Below are positions 33,712 to 46,074 of a stretch of 64,000 nt of DNA, one piece after another. A program made the position numbers and the translations under genes. Position 1 is the stretch's first letter, and the number at the start of each line of letters is the position of its first letter. Origin of the DNA: Atherix ibis. Its lineage: Eukaryota; Arthropoda; Insecta; Diptera; Athericidae. The notes beneath the pieces are model-generated. The model ran no database searches, was not told where the DNA came from, and worked only from the letters and a program-made list of their open reading frames with translations. The stretch is from contig OY282609.1 in NCBI GenBank assembly GCA_958298945.1, positions 28,927,212 to 28,991,211 on the forward strand. The letters run 5' to 3'.

Positions 33712-35769
33712 ATACAACAAAAAAAATTGTATATATTCGAATTTGGATAGTGTTCACTTGAGGTTTTCAGATTCATAGTGGACTTTTTATATGGGTACAT
33801 TTATACCTCTAACAAATTAGAACCTATATAGTAGATCCTGGATTAAATTTAAAAAGAATCTTGTTAAATAACTTATTAGTCAGAGTAAAAATTTCTATTA
33901 TATTTTCTAAACAAAGTATTATCGTTTTATTAGTATCGAGAATGGAATTTTAAAGAAATCGATGCAGAAATTCAAGATAAAACATGATAAATGGTAGTAA
34001 TTAAAATATAATTAAAAACTTATTAGAGAATAGGAATGGTGTCAGGCAAAGAGAACTATTTATTATCAATTTGATAAGCTACGAGTATATCAAAATCTTC
34101 CCCTCAAGCTAATATAATTTGTACACTGTTTAGATTCTCATATAAAGAAACTCAACTTTATATTTCTTCGAAGTGAAATTATATTAAAAATTCTTACAGA
34201 AGAGGCACTTGCAAACATTTCTTTTAAATATTTAATAATGATTTTTTGTTTGTTTGTTTAAATTCACGTTCTTTTTAAAATCGAATTCGCACGGACTAAA
34301 AATCCGGCTTTAGAAAAAATGAAAGTCTTGTTAAGTATTTGTGTGGTAACTATTGTTGTTTTTATTTTATTTGTAAACTGAGATTTTGTTCAGGTGAGTC
34401 AACCGCCTTTCAATATATTTAATTATATGTACACATATAAGGTAGAGATACGGATCTACAACCGAATTTTGTCGATTGATTTGGTAAAATCCTAAATCGT
34501 TTAATAAAAAATTCACGAAAATTCGTGGAATCTCAACACAAGTAACTGATTTGACATTGATAGCTGTAGCTATTAAAATTGATTTTTTTTTAATCTTAAT
34601 TGGTTATTGATAAAAAATACTTAATCGATGACATCAGGTAAAATTATGAATTTCTTATAGGAAATTATAATAAAATGTATTTTGAAAGAATTTGACGTAA
34701 TTTTTTTTCTTCCGAAGAAATTACACATTCAAAAAGTGATGAATTTTGCAGGAGAGTGTAACTAAAAATCGAGGCAGAAAATATCAAACCTATAGAAGAG
34801 AGTAATGGAGTGAGAAAAAAAAATCTGTATGAACAGAGCCGAAGCAAAATATCGACTATCGAAATTATGAGTAGGAAAAGTACGAGTACATAAATTATTG
34901 GTTTTGTATAGTTGAGTTGTTGTTCATTGCTATTCCCCAGTTTTGAAATGCAAACAAAACAACAACAACAACAAAAAACTTACAATCAGTAAATAAAATT
35001 TTACTTGTTGGTATTCTTTTTTAATAATATTATAGACAGGTGTATAAATATTTGATATTTGATAGTAATAGTATGGATGAACATAAATATTTAGCTATAA
35101 CCACACAAAAAATATGAATTTCCAAACCAATAAGAAACTCAGCCTGGCGCAATCTTGGATGCATTCATTCGTAAAGACAACCTTGGCAAATGTAAATTAA
35201 TAATTCTTACGATTTCAATACTGCTGTCTATATAAATTTATTAATATTCTAATAATAGTTTTGTATATTGTTTTCTCTGTTCGTTTAGTTTTTTTTTTTG
35301 AATTGCAGAAATTCAGGTGAGTCTCTGCTTCTATCTCGCCTTGTCACATGACAGCAAGTATCGTGCAAATGTCTCTTAGCTAAGAGCAATCAGGTTTAAA
35401 TCCACAAGTTGTTGTTGTTGTTGAAGTTGTTGAACAAGAAACGGCGATCAAATATTTACTAGATCCATGGAAGTATGTTCATTGAATTAAATTCCAATAA
35501 GTTCGTTTGATATTTACAATATAAACACACACAAATAAAGAAAACCCAACAAAACGAAATTCAAAGTAATTTAAATACCGCACACTCGTAAAGATGAAGT
35601 TTGAATTTTGTCAATTTTTTTTTTTAAATTGTTCCCACACACTTTATTAAACACGTTCATATATATATATATATATATATATATGAGTTCTTTAAAATAA
35701 ATTACTATTTATATTTATTGAAACCACAATATTTCCAAAATTTATATTGAGGGTCTTCAAAACAAAAAA
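33712..35769. other. AT-rich sequence with microsatellites
   Basis: (AT)13 is at 35659-35684; GTT/CAA trinucleotide runs occur near 34955-34975 and 35409-35435. No gene is seen. Confidence 0.5.
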
Positions 35770-36665
35770 AATTTTTTTAATCACACCCGTTAGCGACAGT
35801 GAATTTTAATTTAGAAAAAAAAACGCCAAAAATAACGTTTTCACGAATGAATATCGAATTGGTCGTATCGAATACGAAAGGAGCCCTATCACTCTTTTGG
35901 TCCGAAGATAGGGAATTAATTCCTATTTTTGTGGGAGTATGGGAAATTCCTTGGACTCGACCGCGATGAACCAACGGGACGGAGCCAATGCTAAATCAAA
36001 TGCATAGTAATCGCACCACGACACGAAATACTCGAATGAAGCACCGAGAATGTACCGACAAGCAACAAGCCTCTGCTTTGGCCGTTGCTAGCTTCCACCG
36101 TAGCGGCGATACTTCCACAATCCACTGATCCTCCCGTTCGTTTTGACACGGTACCCTTCTTATCCAAAGACGTCGGCTTCCTCTTTTACCTTGCGATAGT
36201 GAATATTATCGTCTAACCGTAGAGTCGGTTCCCATTTCCAGTATAGATTTGCGGCTACAATGACGGGCAGTGGTCACTTCCAGTGCTGATTAAATTATAC
36301 AATATGGAATATTTTATAAAAAAGTGACATGTGGTGTGTTGTGGAACGAGATTGCCCAAGCAACAGCGACGGCATATTTCCAGTACACTTCCAGTAATAC
36401 ATTCGAAAACCTAACCGACATCGCTTGGCACGCAAACTATTGCATTTCCCTGACGCCGTATTTACTTGACGTCTACGCTTTCATTTTTGTGCTGAGCACT
36501 CAAAAATTAGCACGCTTCACTCCGGTTGCCCTTATACTTTTTTCTTTTTTTACATATGTACGATGTAATAAACATTTGGTGGTTTGTATGTGTGTACGAA
36601 GAGCAAACAAAAAACTGCAATAACACAAAATAAGAACGGATTATCATCGACTAGTGTTACCAGAT
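35770..36665 (-). promoter_or_regulatory. GC-richer, repeat-poor island: candidate promoter or leader exon
   Basis: G plus C reaches about 55 percent around 36061-36120, against roughly a quarter to a third on either side, and no transposon motif is present. On the minus strand, TGGTAACACTA (36652-36662) differs by one base from the YGGTCACACTR core-promoter element bound by M1BP in Drosophila, and about 450 bases further on a possible donor AAG/GTAAAA occurs near 36194. Open frames (65 codons minus, 99 plus) show no family. An upstream leader exon of numb would fit the strand and direction, but a separate gene or regulatory element is equally possible. Confidence 0.3.
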
Positions 36666-39102
36666 CGTTTTCTTCTTCGATTAGCTTAAGGAATTCGCGC
36701 CTTTTTTTTTGACAAGCACAGCAAATATTTTTTTTTATAATTATTTATTATTAAAGTTATGAATTATAACAAATTTTCTATAAGAGATTATTGCAAATTT
36801 AAATAATGGGCGAAATATAAAAATTACTTTTTGCTTATATCAATAAATGTTTGATTTTAGACCTTATTATTAATTTGTTCATAGTATAAATTAATAAAAA
36901 TTTAATATAATATTTAATTTTCCCTAGAAAATTTGACTTGGAAATTAAATATTATTAAAAATTATTATAATAATTTACTTTTAACTAGAATTTTATATTT
37001 CAGATCTGTGAGATAGCTTTACTTTAGCTTTAAAGGAGTAGAACATTTTTACAAAAATTCATTCAAATGCCCATAATTTATTTATAAATGGTTATACCTG
37101 AAATCAGTAAAACTAAAAACTATTTACCAATCAAAAGTGAACATAAGTTTTGGTAAAAAAAAAATTACCATCAACTGATCTCATTGATGGCATAAAATAT
37201 TTAACGGTGTATGGAATATTTACAAAAATACTCCATAAGTTCAGTTTACTTACCAAATAATAGATGTACTCGTATTAGCACATATTTTTCCAGAATGCTG
37301 GAAAGAAAATTGTAAAAAAAATTAGTTAACAAAAGTTTAAAAATAAAGATGGCAATTATTAAGTAAGAACTTCTTTTTTATCTCATCAACAACATTGGAC
37401 ATATATTATTGGAACACTAGGCGATAGAATATGCAAAAAAAACCGTTCAACCAATAAATCCACGTTGAACTAAGAATGAGTTCTTTTTGTGTGTTCATTT
37501 TTCCGTTTATTTACTACCCGTAGTGATAGGTGCATTTACGAATAGTACTACAATAAAATAAAAAAATAATAAGGAAAACAACAGCTATCGTGCTGCATGC
37601 CATGAATAACCATCAAATCGTCGTCAAGTTTACTATTAGAAGCAGAAGTAAAAGCACAAACGAAAAACCTACTGGAAGTGAATAAAGAGTGTCAGGAAAT
37701 TGTGGATGGAAAAAACGAAGCTACACAAGATATCCCGACTTTAAGTTAGTACACAGCATATTGGTAACGATGAGTCTACCACTACACAATGAATTATTCA
37801 CGTTAATATGTTGGATGCATACAGTGAAAATTCCACATATGCCAGACGACCGGGTTCCATTCTTTGGCTCACCATATTTTGAGCAGCAACGAAATTTTGT
37901 AACCGTAATTCCCACAGTCCATGTGAAATTTTTACAATGAGAATCATTGTTGAACCAAGCTACCATACACACAGAGTCTACCAGAGTGTTTACCATGCAA
38001 CTATTATGAACCCTTAGACTCAGAATTAATGTGTGAATGGAACGACTATTTATGGTTTGTGCCTAACTGAGGCCACAAGAACTATTCTATGTACTCGTAG
38101 TTTACAGAGCATTCAACAGACGCAACCATCGTGGATTGTGTACTTGAATTAGCCAAGCCTAGATAGACTATTGACGGCATGTACAGTTTGCTTAGAAGTC
38201 TTAAAACTGGAGGGTATGTAGATTGGAAGAGTTTAATACGTTAGCCACAATTTTTACCTGTGAAAAAAAAATGTATTTTGGGTGAAAGGTATATACAAAA
38301 ATGTATATTTACATGCCAATAAAATAAAAGAGAATCTGTCAATAATCATCATCAATTAAGTTCACATAGAATACCCGTTTGCAAAAAAAATTACCACAGA
38401 AATTTTGGGATTCTTACAAGCATTCCAATAGAAGTGCGTTCCGTATAAGATTCCCTTTCAATAGACCAAAAATTTTTTTTTAAAAATCATTTATATGTAC
38501 TAATACTTATGAAAAATAATTTTTAACAATCTAAAAATAGTCGATATTGCAGTTCAATTTAATTGATCGATATGTCAATAGTAGATGAAGACAAATTGAC
38601 TATAAATCAAAGAAAGAAGCAAATAACAAATAATCGAAGTTGGTTTTAACTCGTATTTTCTGATAGACTATTTTGTGAAGTTGAACTAGGAGGTGTTCTT
38701 TTATTATCGTTTTCAGATTCTAATTCAATTAGGACCATTTGAGCCTTAATGGTTGACTATGGTACAAATTACCCAAATCGACCATAAAGCACATTTATCT
38801 AATTACAAACGATAAATTCGTATAGAAATAGTTTATTATTCGAAATTGTTAGATTTGTGCAATTTTTATGGAATGCTAAATTTGAGAATATTTGCGGAAA
38901 AAAACTTTTCAAGCAAATTTTTGTAAATTTTTAATTATTGTTTTTTTTTTTTGGAGATTTTATTGATATTTCATTAGATTTGTACAAATGTTCATCCCTT
39001 TAAAAAAACACGAAAAAAATATTCTTTATTCTAAATAATTCAGAATAATTTTTTCAAACAAATTTTTGAGAATATTTATTGAGAGCTTTTTTCTTAAGGT
39101 GC
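36666..39102. other. AT-rich sequence, unassigned
   Basis: A less AT-rich patch at 37600-38250 has frames of 83-91 codons on both strands without a recognisable motif; it may be old transposon debris. The rest shows nothing. Confidence 0.4.
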
Positions 39103-39819
39103 CGTATAACACGGTTTCGTTTGGGGAGAAATCACATACAATACGGCATCTTAGAATACGGTTCCACTCTAATACATTTGGAGAATTAGGGATATCCCCG
39201 TACAACACGGAATGAAATAGAAAAGCTTTTAAGTGCACAAGATACGCGTTCACTTGAGCTTGTACGAGTATGTCGTGTCAGATTTGCGTGTAGAATTTTT
39301 AAATATATAGCGATATTTATCTTCTAAAAGACATTTCATCTCGGTAGAAGAAAATTTACATATATATTAGAGAAAACTTTAGATTTAAATGAAGCAACAA
39401 TCTGAATTATGTAAAAATGAACCTAAAATTACAACTTTCAGAGCTGTTAGTTGCTCTTATTTCACATATAAGTCCCTGACTGAACAGTTTGAGTTATATT
39501 TCTTAAAGTATCATTTTTAAGAGGTAACTCCAGAAGTAAAATAAAGATTTTTGTTAAGTTCTCTCAGCTAAAAGTAAGCAACCGCAAATAATTGATCTTT
39601 TGCGAAAAGTAGAGCATAGAACTTAAGAGAAAAGTGAAAAAATTTCAGAGAATTTAATGGTGCTTTAGTAGTGATAACAAAGAAAACATTATTTAATACT
39701 TTTTGATGAAAATTGCTTTAATAAAATTAAATATTTTTCATAATTACAATATAAAAATAAACTTTTTTTTTAAAAATCTTACGCATTGGTTTCGTATAAC
39801 ACGAATTCGCATAACACGG
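39103..39819. repeat. Dispersed CGTATAACACGG motif cluster
   Basis: The 12-base word CGTATAACACGG or a one-base variant occurs at 39103, 39199, 39793 and 39808, with looser forms (ATACAATACGGC, AGAATACGGTT) near 39136 and 39151. The last two are 15 bp apart. The words have decayed flanks, as in an old short tandem array or the body of a non-autonomous transposon. Confidence 0.5.
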
Positions 39820-40039
39820 TATTTTTTGGGAACCTAAAGACCCCTGTACTTACCCTCGGATTATGAATCTCATTCAACAAAGCCCATCAGATGTACTTAT
39901 TAACTGAAAACATTGCCTCTGAAGTATCTAATTTGGAATTTTTTCTAATACTATTCGCAGATTTTTATACACTTAAATATAAATACTTCGAAACAGATTA
40001 TAAAATTACCAATATTTTTTTGCAGATTCAATGTCTCAT

Positions 40040-41350
40040 AAACGGGTTAATTATGTTAGGTTGGTGAGAGTGGATATCCGTTGTGATACGACGGGATCAT
40101 CAAAGTTGATGTTACCCTGGGAACCAAGTGGAAGCAAATGCAAAGTGTTAAAATATCACTCAAATCATCCAAAAAAAATCACCCATAGTTCTGCTTGTGA
40201 CGGATAAACAGAAAAGGTGAGAAATAGTTTCGTTTTCCTCCTTGTCTTTACAGCTACGACATTAGTCATTTGCGAGCATACCAAGTCGCCGAGCGCGCGT
40301 CCGTAATATGCAATGACATGTCATGATACTGGTCAGCATACTAATGTGAGCCCTACCTATCCTAATTAGGCTTTCTGTTCTCTTCTAATCTAGCTTAGGC
40401 CAGATCATTCTATAAATATGACACAAGTCAAGATTGCTGCACCTCTCGTTTGACAGCGAAATGCGGTGGGTATCCGTCATTATAAGCATGTATGCCTCCT
40501 TCGTAATAGTGGGGGAGTCTAGCCTGGTACCATTTCTGGCCAACTCATCTGCTTTACTACTTCCTGGAATGTCACTTTGTTCGGAAACCCAGTATAGATA
40601 AACATTACACTGGTTGGCAATCTTAATCAGAGAAAATGTGCAATCAAATGGGTGATTCCAGCGACTTAATGGCTGCTCAACTACCGATGAAAATTATAGT
40701 CAGAATTTCTGTGTGAAATACACTACATTGGTCTGGGAGTCGTAGGAACATGTTCATATTCAAAGATTCTGAGAAGACTTATGCTCCTATAATGTCGTCC
40801 TTCCATTACCCCTCTGTATATATTTCTACAGGCGATTGTTCCTGGACCGTCTCGTGATCTCACTCTGTCCTACTAGCAATTTTTGATTTATGCTGAATGA
40901 AAAAGTCCAGATCTACTGTCTGAAAAACCATTATTTTAGAAATGTATTTGATGTCCTGGATTATGGGCCTAACTATTGCCGTACTCGAGGTTGCAGACCT
41001 CATTTGTTATGTATGGTCATTTTACAGGCATAAAGTTTGCGTTGGCTTTTTTAATACGGTCTCCCCCAATCATCTTTCGGCAGAGCTTTGAGTCAAGGAT
41101 CACTCCCAAATATCTTGCTTTGAGCTGCGGAGGACTAATGAAAAACAGAACGAGCTTTGTCTTGGGGGGATTGGCTTCTAAACCGCATTTGTCTGTCCAA
41201 TTCACTTAACTGAGCAAGAACGTATTTCATTAGGTCTCTTATAACAGGAAGATATGTTCCGGTAATTACGAGAGCCTTGTTCCAGAGAGGTGAGGAGGTC
41301 ATTTATCAGAAGACGCTATAGTAACGGCGAGAGAATTCCTTCTTGAGAAG
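40040..41350 (-). pseudogene. Jockey/R1-type RT, RNase H and zinc knuckle remnant
   Basis: Reading the minus strand from 41350 downward: a block like LVITGTYLPVIRDLM follows the lost active site, then DRQ...CGLEANPPKTKLVLF and YLGVILDSKL (about 41110) of the thumb. There follows a decayed central part, then an RNase H end with WVSEQSDIPGSSKADELARNGT (about 40520-40590). Finally LRTRARRLGMLANDYCRSC (about 40250-40310) begins the C-terminal zinc-knuckle region. Stops and frameshifts interrupt every part. It belongs to the same family as 16370-17515, where the equivalent thumb motif reads GLGVNPSKTELVLFT. Confidence 0.75.
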
Positions 41351-43189
41351 TCTCCATGTGCACTTATCTTCTGGTTTAATAAGTCTCATTAATTGAATTT
41401 TTACATTAAATCCAATAATAATAATTATAGCAGTAATCAAATATTCCGCAATCATCTTACAACTATACTATTAGTTTCTTATTCAAAAAACTCTACAAGA
41501 CACAAAAGTAAATCAATTTTCCCTAAAGTTGCTTGTACGAGTACTCGTACAAATAGAAAATATCTCGTAAACTTATCTATTTTTTTTTCTATCTTTTAAA
41601 ATGCAATATTCTATCAATTAACACGAAAATAAACTTTCGTTTAAAAGGGGTTGCGTTGAAGGTTTTTTTTTGTTTTTTTTTTTTTTGTTCTTGTCTGAAA
41701 TCGATTTGGGGTTCAACCAACTAGTGGCATTTTAAAAATCGATTTAATATCAAATTGCAAAGTCCAAATAACACGAGCAAAAGCTTTTCAACTAAATGTG
41801 CTTGTAGTTGGTATTGACATGAATTGAAAAAATGACAAAGTTCAAATAGTAGTAATCAAGTTTATCCAAGCGTATCTGGTCATACAGCCACATGAATATT
41901 TGTATTGCACGCGAGTGTTTTTTTGTTAATTTTATAAATACTTCCGCAGTTTTACACACACACACGATTCATTCATATCCGGAAATAATATGAGCATATG
42001 TCCTATTCGTAGAGGGATTGTCTCAGTGAAATTTTGCGTTGCCAGGAAATTCATGTCGTCGTGTACTCACCATGATCAATTCATCTCGAGAGCTACTCAA
42101 CGCTAGCTAGTACATCCTTCTATAATTTGGCATTATGCCATAAAACATGCATATGTCCAGTCATTGCACTATTTTTATTTGTAATAGTCCTTTGGTGCAA
42201 ATAGATGAGAAACTATTAAATCCGAATGATCCTAAATTGAGATATATTAGACTTGCTCATGGATATAATCTCCTAACCAAGTATAAAGGACGAATTGTGT
42301 ACGGATTATTAACCACCAAATAATATGGTGACTGACTTAATATCTAATAAATCCGCGTACAAACGTGAAGAGGAGCCTGGAGAATTTTGCTTATGTCTAC
42401 AACCATTTACTCTGTCTGAATGTATATAAACATACCATATACAAAATTATGGGTATGGGGTAGTATTCAAAATAAGACCTCGAAATTAATGTGCAATAAT
42501 ACACCAGAGCTCTAAGGATTTTATGTTATTCGAAAGTACATATGAACAACCATTTACTATGTTGTTCATAAATACTTGCATACGTGTGCGAACCGAAATT
42601 GCTTTAAGTCAATTTAGGAGATTTTAGTAGGAGACTTTCATATTTCTCTATCATGTGTGCCTATCCATTTAGAATGTTGTCTCTTGTTATGAGTGTAGAT
42701 TATACGAAAGGAATCAACATGCAGTCATTTTGGGGATCCAATGATTAATATTAGGTTAATAGTCTTATTGTTAAGCACATTAGTTGAATGCCATCAATTG
42801 ACATTTAAGAAAAGAAATTCCCATTAAGTTTTCGCAGGAAGTATGAAAAAATAGTTCCAAATCAACGTTGAAAAACTAAAACTGTAACCTCGTAAAAATG
42901 TCATTAAAATTTTTTTTTGGGAGTCCTATTATTTATTGATAAAAATATAACCAGATATGATAGAACCGTAATGAGGCTGATTTTTTTTTGTTGCAACATT
43001 TTTATTTTATTTTTAAGCATTATTAATGTTATCTACTTTAGAGTAGTTCACTTGAGCCTAAACGCTTGTTTCTAAACTTCGTGGCAGCAATGAAAAACTT
43101 GGGATGTTATTGACAGTACCAAAATCACAACCTTTCAAGTGATTTTATTTTATTTTGGTGAAAAGGACTTAGATCAAGTTAATAGTAGA
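41351..43189. other. AT-rich sequence, no gene seen
   Basis: Short self-complementary words (GTACGAGTACTCGTAC at 41535) occur, but no gene or transposon is recognised. Confidence 0.45.
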
Positions 43190-43614
43190 GAGCTAAGAAA
43201 CGTCAGGAATCCCCTCTTCCAACCAAATGTCGTTGATGGGAATGACCACGTGACAGCAGGCGTTGTCATAATAAAATATCTGCAATATCCAATTAAATGC
43301 GAATAGCCCTTTTTCTGAGCCTTTCAAGGGCTACTCATTAGTTTCAATATTAATTATAAATACGATTTTACAAGAATCTAATATTCATCAGTTTTCGATA
43401 TTGAAAGCCTACCCGGGCGAGGCTCACCTGATACTGCTTCTCGCCCTTCCAAAAATGCTTTTTATCACCGAAAAACCTGTACTCTTGATAAGGTATGGTT
43501 CTCATAGGCTCGTTGCAAGTTTTCGTTAGTTAAACTCCGAGAATTCACCGAAATTAAGTAAATATTTGATGGCAGATCGTTGCTTCAAATTTCGCTGTTT
43601 CATTTTTCGTAATG
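43190..43614. other. Unassigned, somewhat GC-richer transposon-like debris
   Basis: It directly abuts the mariner at 43617 and its last 30 bases (CAAATTTCGCTGTT core, 43589-43602) recur near 46399-46412, so it is part of a repeated family. I could not identify a protein motif on either strand. Confidence 0.35.
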
Positions 43615-44876
43615 TACCAGATGTATAAGCTTAAATCAGCTGTTTGGTCATAGATGGCGTGAGTGAGCATATTAAGCTACCATGGGCACGCCATACTTTT
43701 TTTTATGAGTTTGACGTCTTTCAACATTAATCAGTGCACATTGTCAGCAATTTCGTACAATAACATACATTTTTCCTTTGGTAATCATGTCTAGTTTTGT
43801 GCCAGAAAAAGAGCATATGCGGAAAGCTCTGCTTTTCTGCTTCAATTTGAATAAATCGGCTACCGAATTACATCGAATGCTTATGGAGGCCTATGGTGAC
43901 AGTGCTTTATTGAAAACAACGTGCTGAGATTGGTTTCGTCGGTTCCAAGACGGCAATTTTGACTTGTGGGATAAGAAGCGTGAAAATCGGCCTAGGAATG
44001 TTGAGGACCATCAATTGGAGGCTCTTTTGGACGAAGACGATACCCAATCGCAAAAAATGCTCGCGAGCAATTGAATGTTACTCAACCATCGATTTCCATG
44101 CGTCTGCGTGCCATGAGGAAGATTGAAAAGATCGGAAAATGGGTGCCGCATGAATTAAACGATAGGCAGATGGAGCGACGCCAAAACACATGCAAAATCT
44201 TGCTCGCCCAGACAAAAAAGAAAGTCGTTCCTGCATCGGATTGTCACATGCGATAAAAAGTGGATATATTTTGAGAATCCTAAACACAAGAAATCGTGGG
44301 TTGATCCCGGCCAACCATCAACATTTTCCCCAAGACCAAATCGCTTCGGACGGAAGACGATGTTGTGCGTTTGGTGGGATCAGCAGGGTATTGAGATGTT
44401 GAAACCTGGTGAAACTGTCTATGCCCTCCAATAGATGTTGACTGATCAAATTGCACCGTGGTATGCGTGAAAAAAGGACGGATTATCAACAAAGACATGA
44501 CAAGCTAAAGACAGGACAAGCTGACGTCAAAAATGGTCCGAAACTACTTGGAGACACTCAACTGGGAGGTCCTACCCCACCCCGCTTATTCACCAGATCT
44601 GGCCCCTTCCGACTACCATCTGTTTTCGTCAATGGGCCACGCCTGCGCTGAGCAGCACTTTGATTCTTACGAAGACGTCCGAAAATCGCTTAATGAGTGG
44701 TTTGCCTCGAAAGAGAAGGAATTTTTTTGGCGTGGTATCCACAAATTGCTCGAGAGATGGGAAAAATGTGTAGCTAGGAGGGCAAGTATTTTGAATAAAT
44801 TTGTTTTTGCTTTCTATGAAAAAAACATGTGTTTTTTTATTAAAAATGCAGCGGATTTAAGCTTATACACCTGGTA
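43615..44876 (+). mobile_element. Mariner of the mauritiana (Mos1) type, decayed
   Basis: The element is 43617-44874 between TA dinucleotides (43615-43616 and 44875-44876), 1,258 bp, close to the 1.3 kb usual for mariner. The ends begin CCAGRTGTATAAGCTTAAAT in inverted orientation, differing at one base. Transposase reads from MSSFVPEKEHMRKA (43787) through the paired HTH region (LNVTQPSISMRLRAM, 44080-44115) and WVPHELNDRQMERR. It is then frameshifted through the first and second catalytic motifs, and ends in frame with HPAYSPDLAPSDYHLFSSMG (third catalytic aspartate in APSD) and WRGIHKLLERWEKCV. A stop near 43925 and several frameshifts make it inactive. The wording is very close to the mauritiana subfamily. 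Confidence 0.92.
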
Positions 44877-44904
44877 CTACAAAAACACAATTTCACTATT
44901 CACG

Positions 44905-45444
44905 CTCTATGGCAGCGTTTCTCAAACTTTCTTTTCTTGTGACGAAACACATTCGTTAATCCGGAAATTTCAACGGAACACCTTATTTGTTTTTTAAGTT
45001 AAGTAACAACACATCAATAAAATTTAAAGAAATGAGAAAAAACATTAATAATTTATTTAGTATTTAGTAAATATAGGATTTTTTATTTAAAAATTATTTA
45101 AATTTTTGCCGACTCGGTAGCATAGTCGTTAGTTTGAGGCATGGTTCTACGCTAATTCCCAGAAACCACTTCTCCTGCCATTTCTACTTTAATTTCTTTA
45201 TCCCGATAGCTTTTTGTCGCTAAATAGCCTTAAAGATTTGTAGTACTCATGTTACTTGAAATGATAATCAAAAATAAAAAAAATTATTTAAATTTTTAAA
45301 CCAAGAATGTTAAGGTTCTTGAATTGCAAATCTTCTTGATATTATCAGGCACAATATAAGCAAATCGAATTCTTCTAATAAATTCGCCCAGAAATTATTT
45401 AATGTCTCATCTTTGTGTTCAGTTTGGCAAACGCTGCTCTATAG
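44905..45444. mobile_element. hAT-type MITE with 8-bp target duplication
   Basis: The element (44913-45436) has inverted ends CAGCGTTTCTCAAACTT and, reversed from the right end, CAGCGTTTGCCAAACT. It is flanked by CTCTATGG (44905-44912) and CTCTATAG (45437-45444), an 8-bp duplication with one mismatch. End sequence, duplication length and lack of coding capacity match short non-autonomous hAT elements. Without the SINE inserted at 45108 it would be about 330 bp. It starts 39 bp after the end of the neighbouring mariner. Confidence 0.88.
45091..45297 (+). repeat. tRNA-derived SINE nested in the hAT MITE
   Basis: The SINE body (45108-45280) is flanked by the 17-bp duplication AAATTATTTAAATTTTT (45091-45107 and 45281-45297). 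It begins GCCGACTCGGTAGCATAGTC, which contains a tRNA-like A box, shares the body (CCATTTCTACTTTAA, TATCCCGATA, TGTCGC) with the copy at 5389-5572, and ends in an A-rich tail. The B box present in the other copy is missing here. The perfect duplication shows that this insertion is young relative to the MITE. Confidence 0.92.
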
Positions 45445-45478
45445 GGTTGCGTAAATCCTCGACTAGAAAGAACTAACA

Positions 45479-46065
45479 TATTGGGTTGTCGGGAAAAGTA
45501 ATGACACACTTTCGTAACAGATGGCGTTTGTTCATTTTTGGAAATACTAGAGCTGTTCCCATCTATGTTTTTTTGTTACATCATTTAACAATTGATAGTT
45601 TATTTTTTACGGATTTTACAAAAAGTTGAAAATAGAAGATCAAACTTTGCATTTTCCTATATTTTATTGTTCTCCTTCCGCAAAGGGAAGAACTCACGTC
45701 GAGCTTGTGAAAAGTTGCGTAAAGTTAACGGTGACAATGCTCTGCAAGAAAGTCAGTGCCAACGTTCATGAAATTCCGTGGTGGTGATTTTGATCTCAGT
45801 GATGGTCCAGGGTCAGGAAAGCTAACTCAGGATGATGGCAACAAAATAAGCGTTTGAATTGAGTCAAATCAGCTGACGATGCGAGAGAATGTAGAAACAT
45901 TGAACATCCATCATTCAACCGTTTACGACCACCTGAAGAAGGTGGGATAGATAAGTAAGCTCATGCACTCAAAAATATTCATTTGACGACATGCATAAAC
46001 ATCTGTGGGACGTGCTCATTAAATGTGCGTAAAACTATTGTGTTATATAGCCGGTGATAAGAAGT
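45479..46065 (+). pseudogene. Mariner of the mellifera type, N-terminal half
   Basis: It starts after TA at 45481 with TTGGGTTGTCGGGAAAAGTA. Across frameshifts it reads YC...KGRTHVELVKSCVK, a GDFDLSDGPGSG-like hinge (45785-45830), NIEHPSFNRL / VDHSTV-type helix-turn-helix, IHLT.CINICG, and finally AGDKK at about 46050 in place of the first catalytic TGDEK motif. The second half is absent; the sequence passes into a different mariner on the minus strand. It is inactive. Confidence 0.7.
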
Positions 46066-46074
46066 TACAACAAA

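Noticed and set aside
35659..35684. The (AT)13 run as a regulatory or structural element
   Set aside because: It is an ordinary microsatellite with nothing distinctive around it.
36324..36623. A 99-codon plus-strand gene in the GC-richer island
   Set aside because: Composition explains the open frame and the hydrophobic stretch is not a convincing membrane segment; the island is better read as non-coding.
37689..37996. Overlapping frames of 83 and 91 codons on opposite strands
   Set aside because: Neither shows a motif, and both being open argues for chance or old debris.
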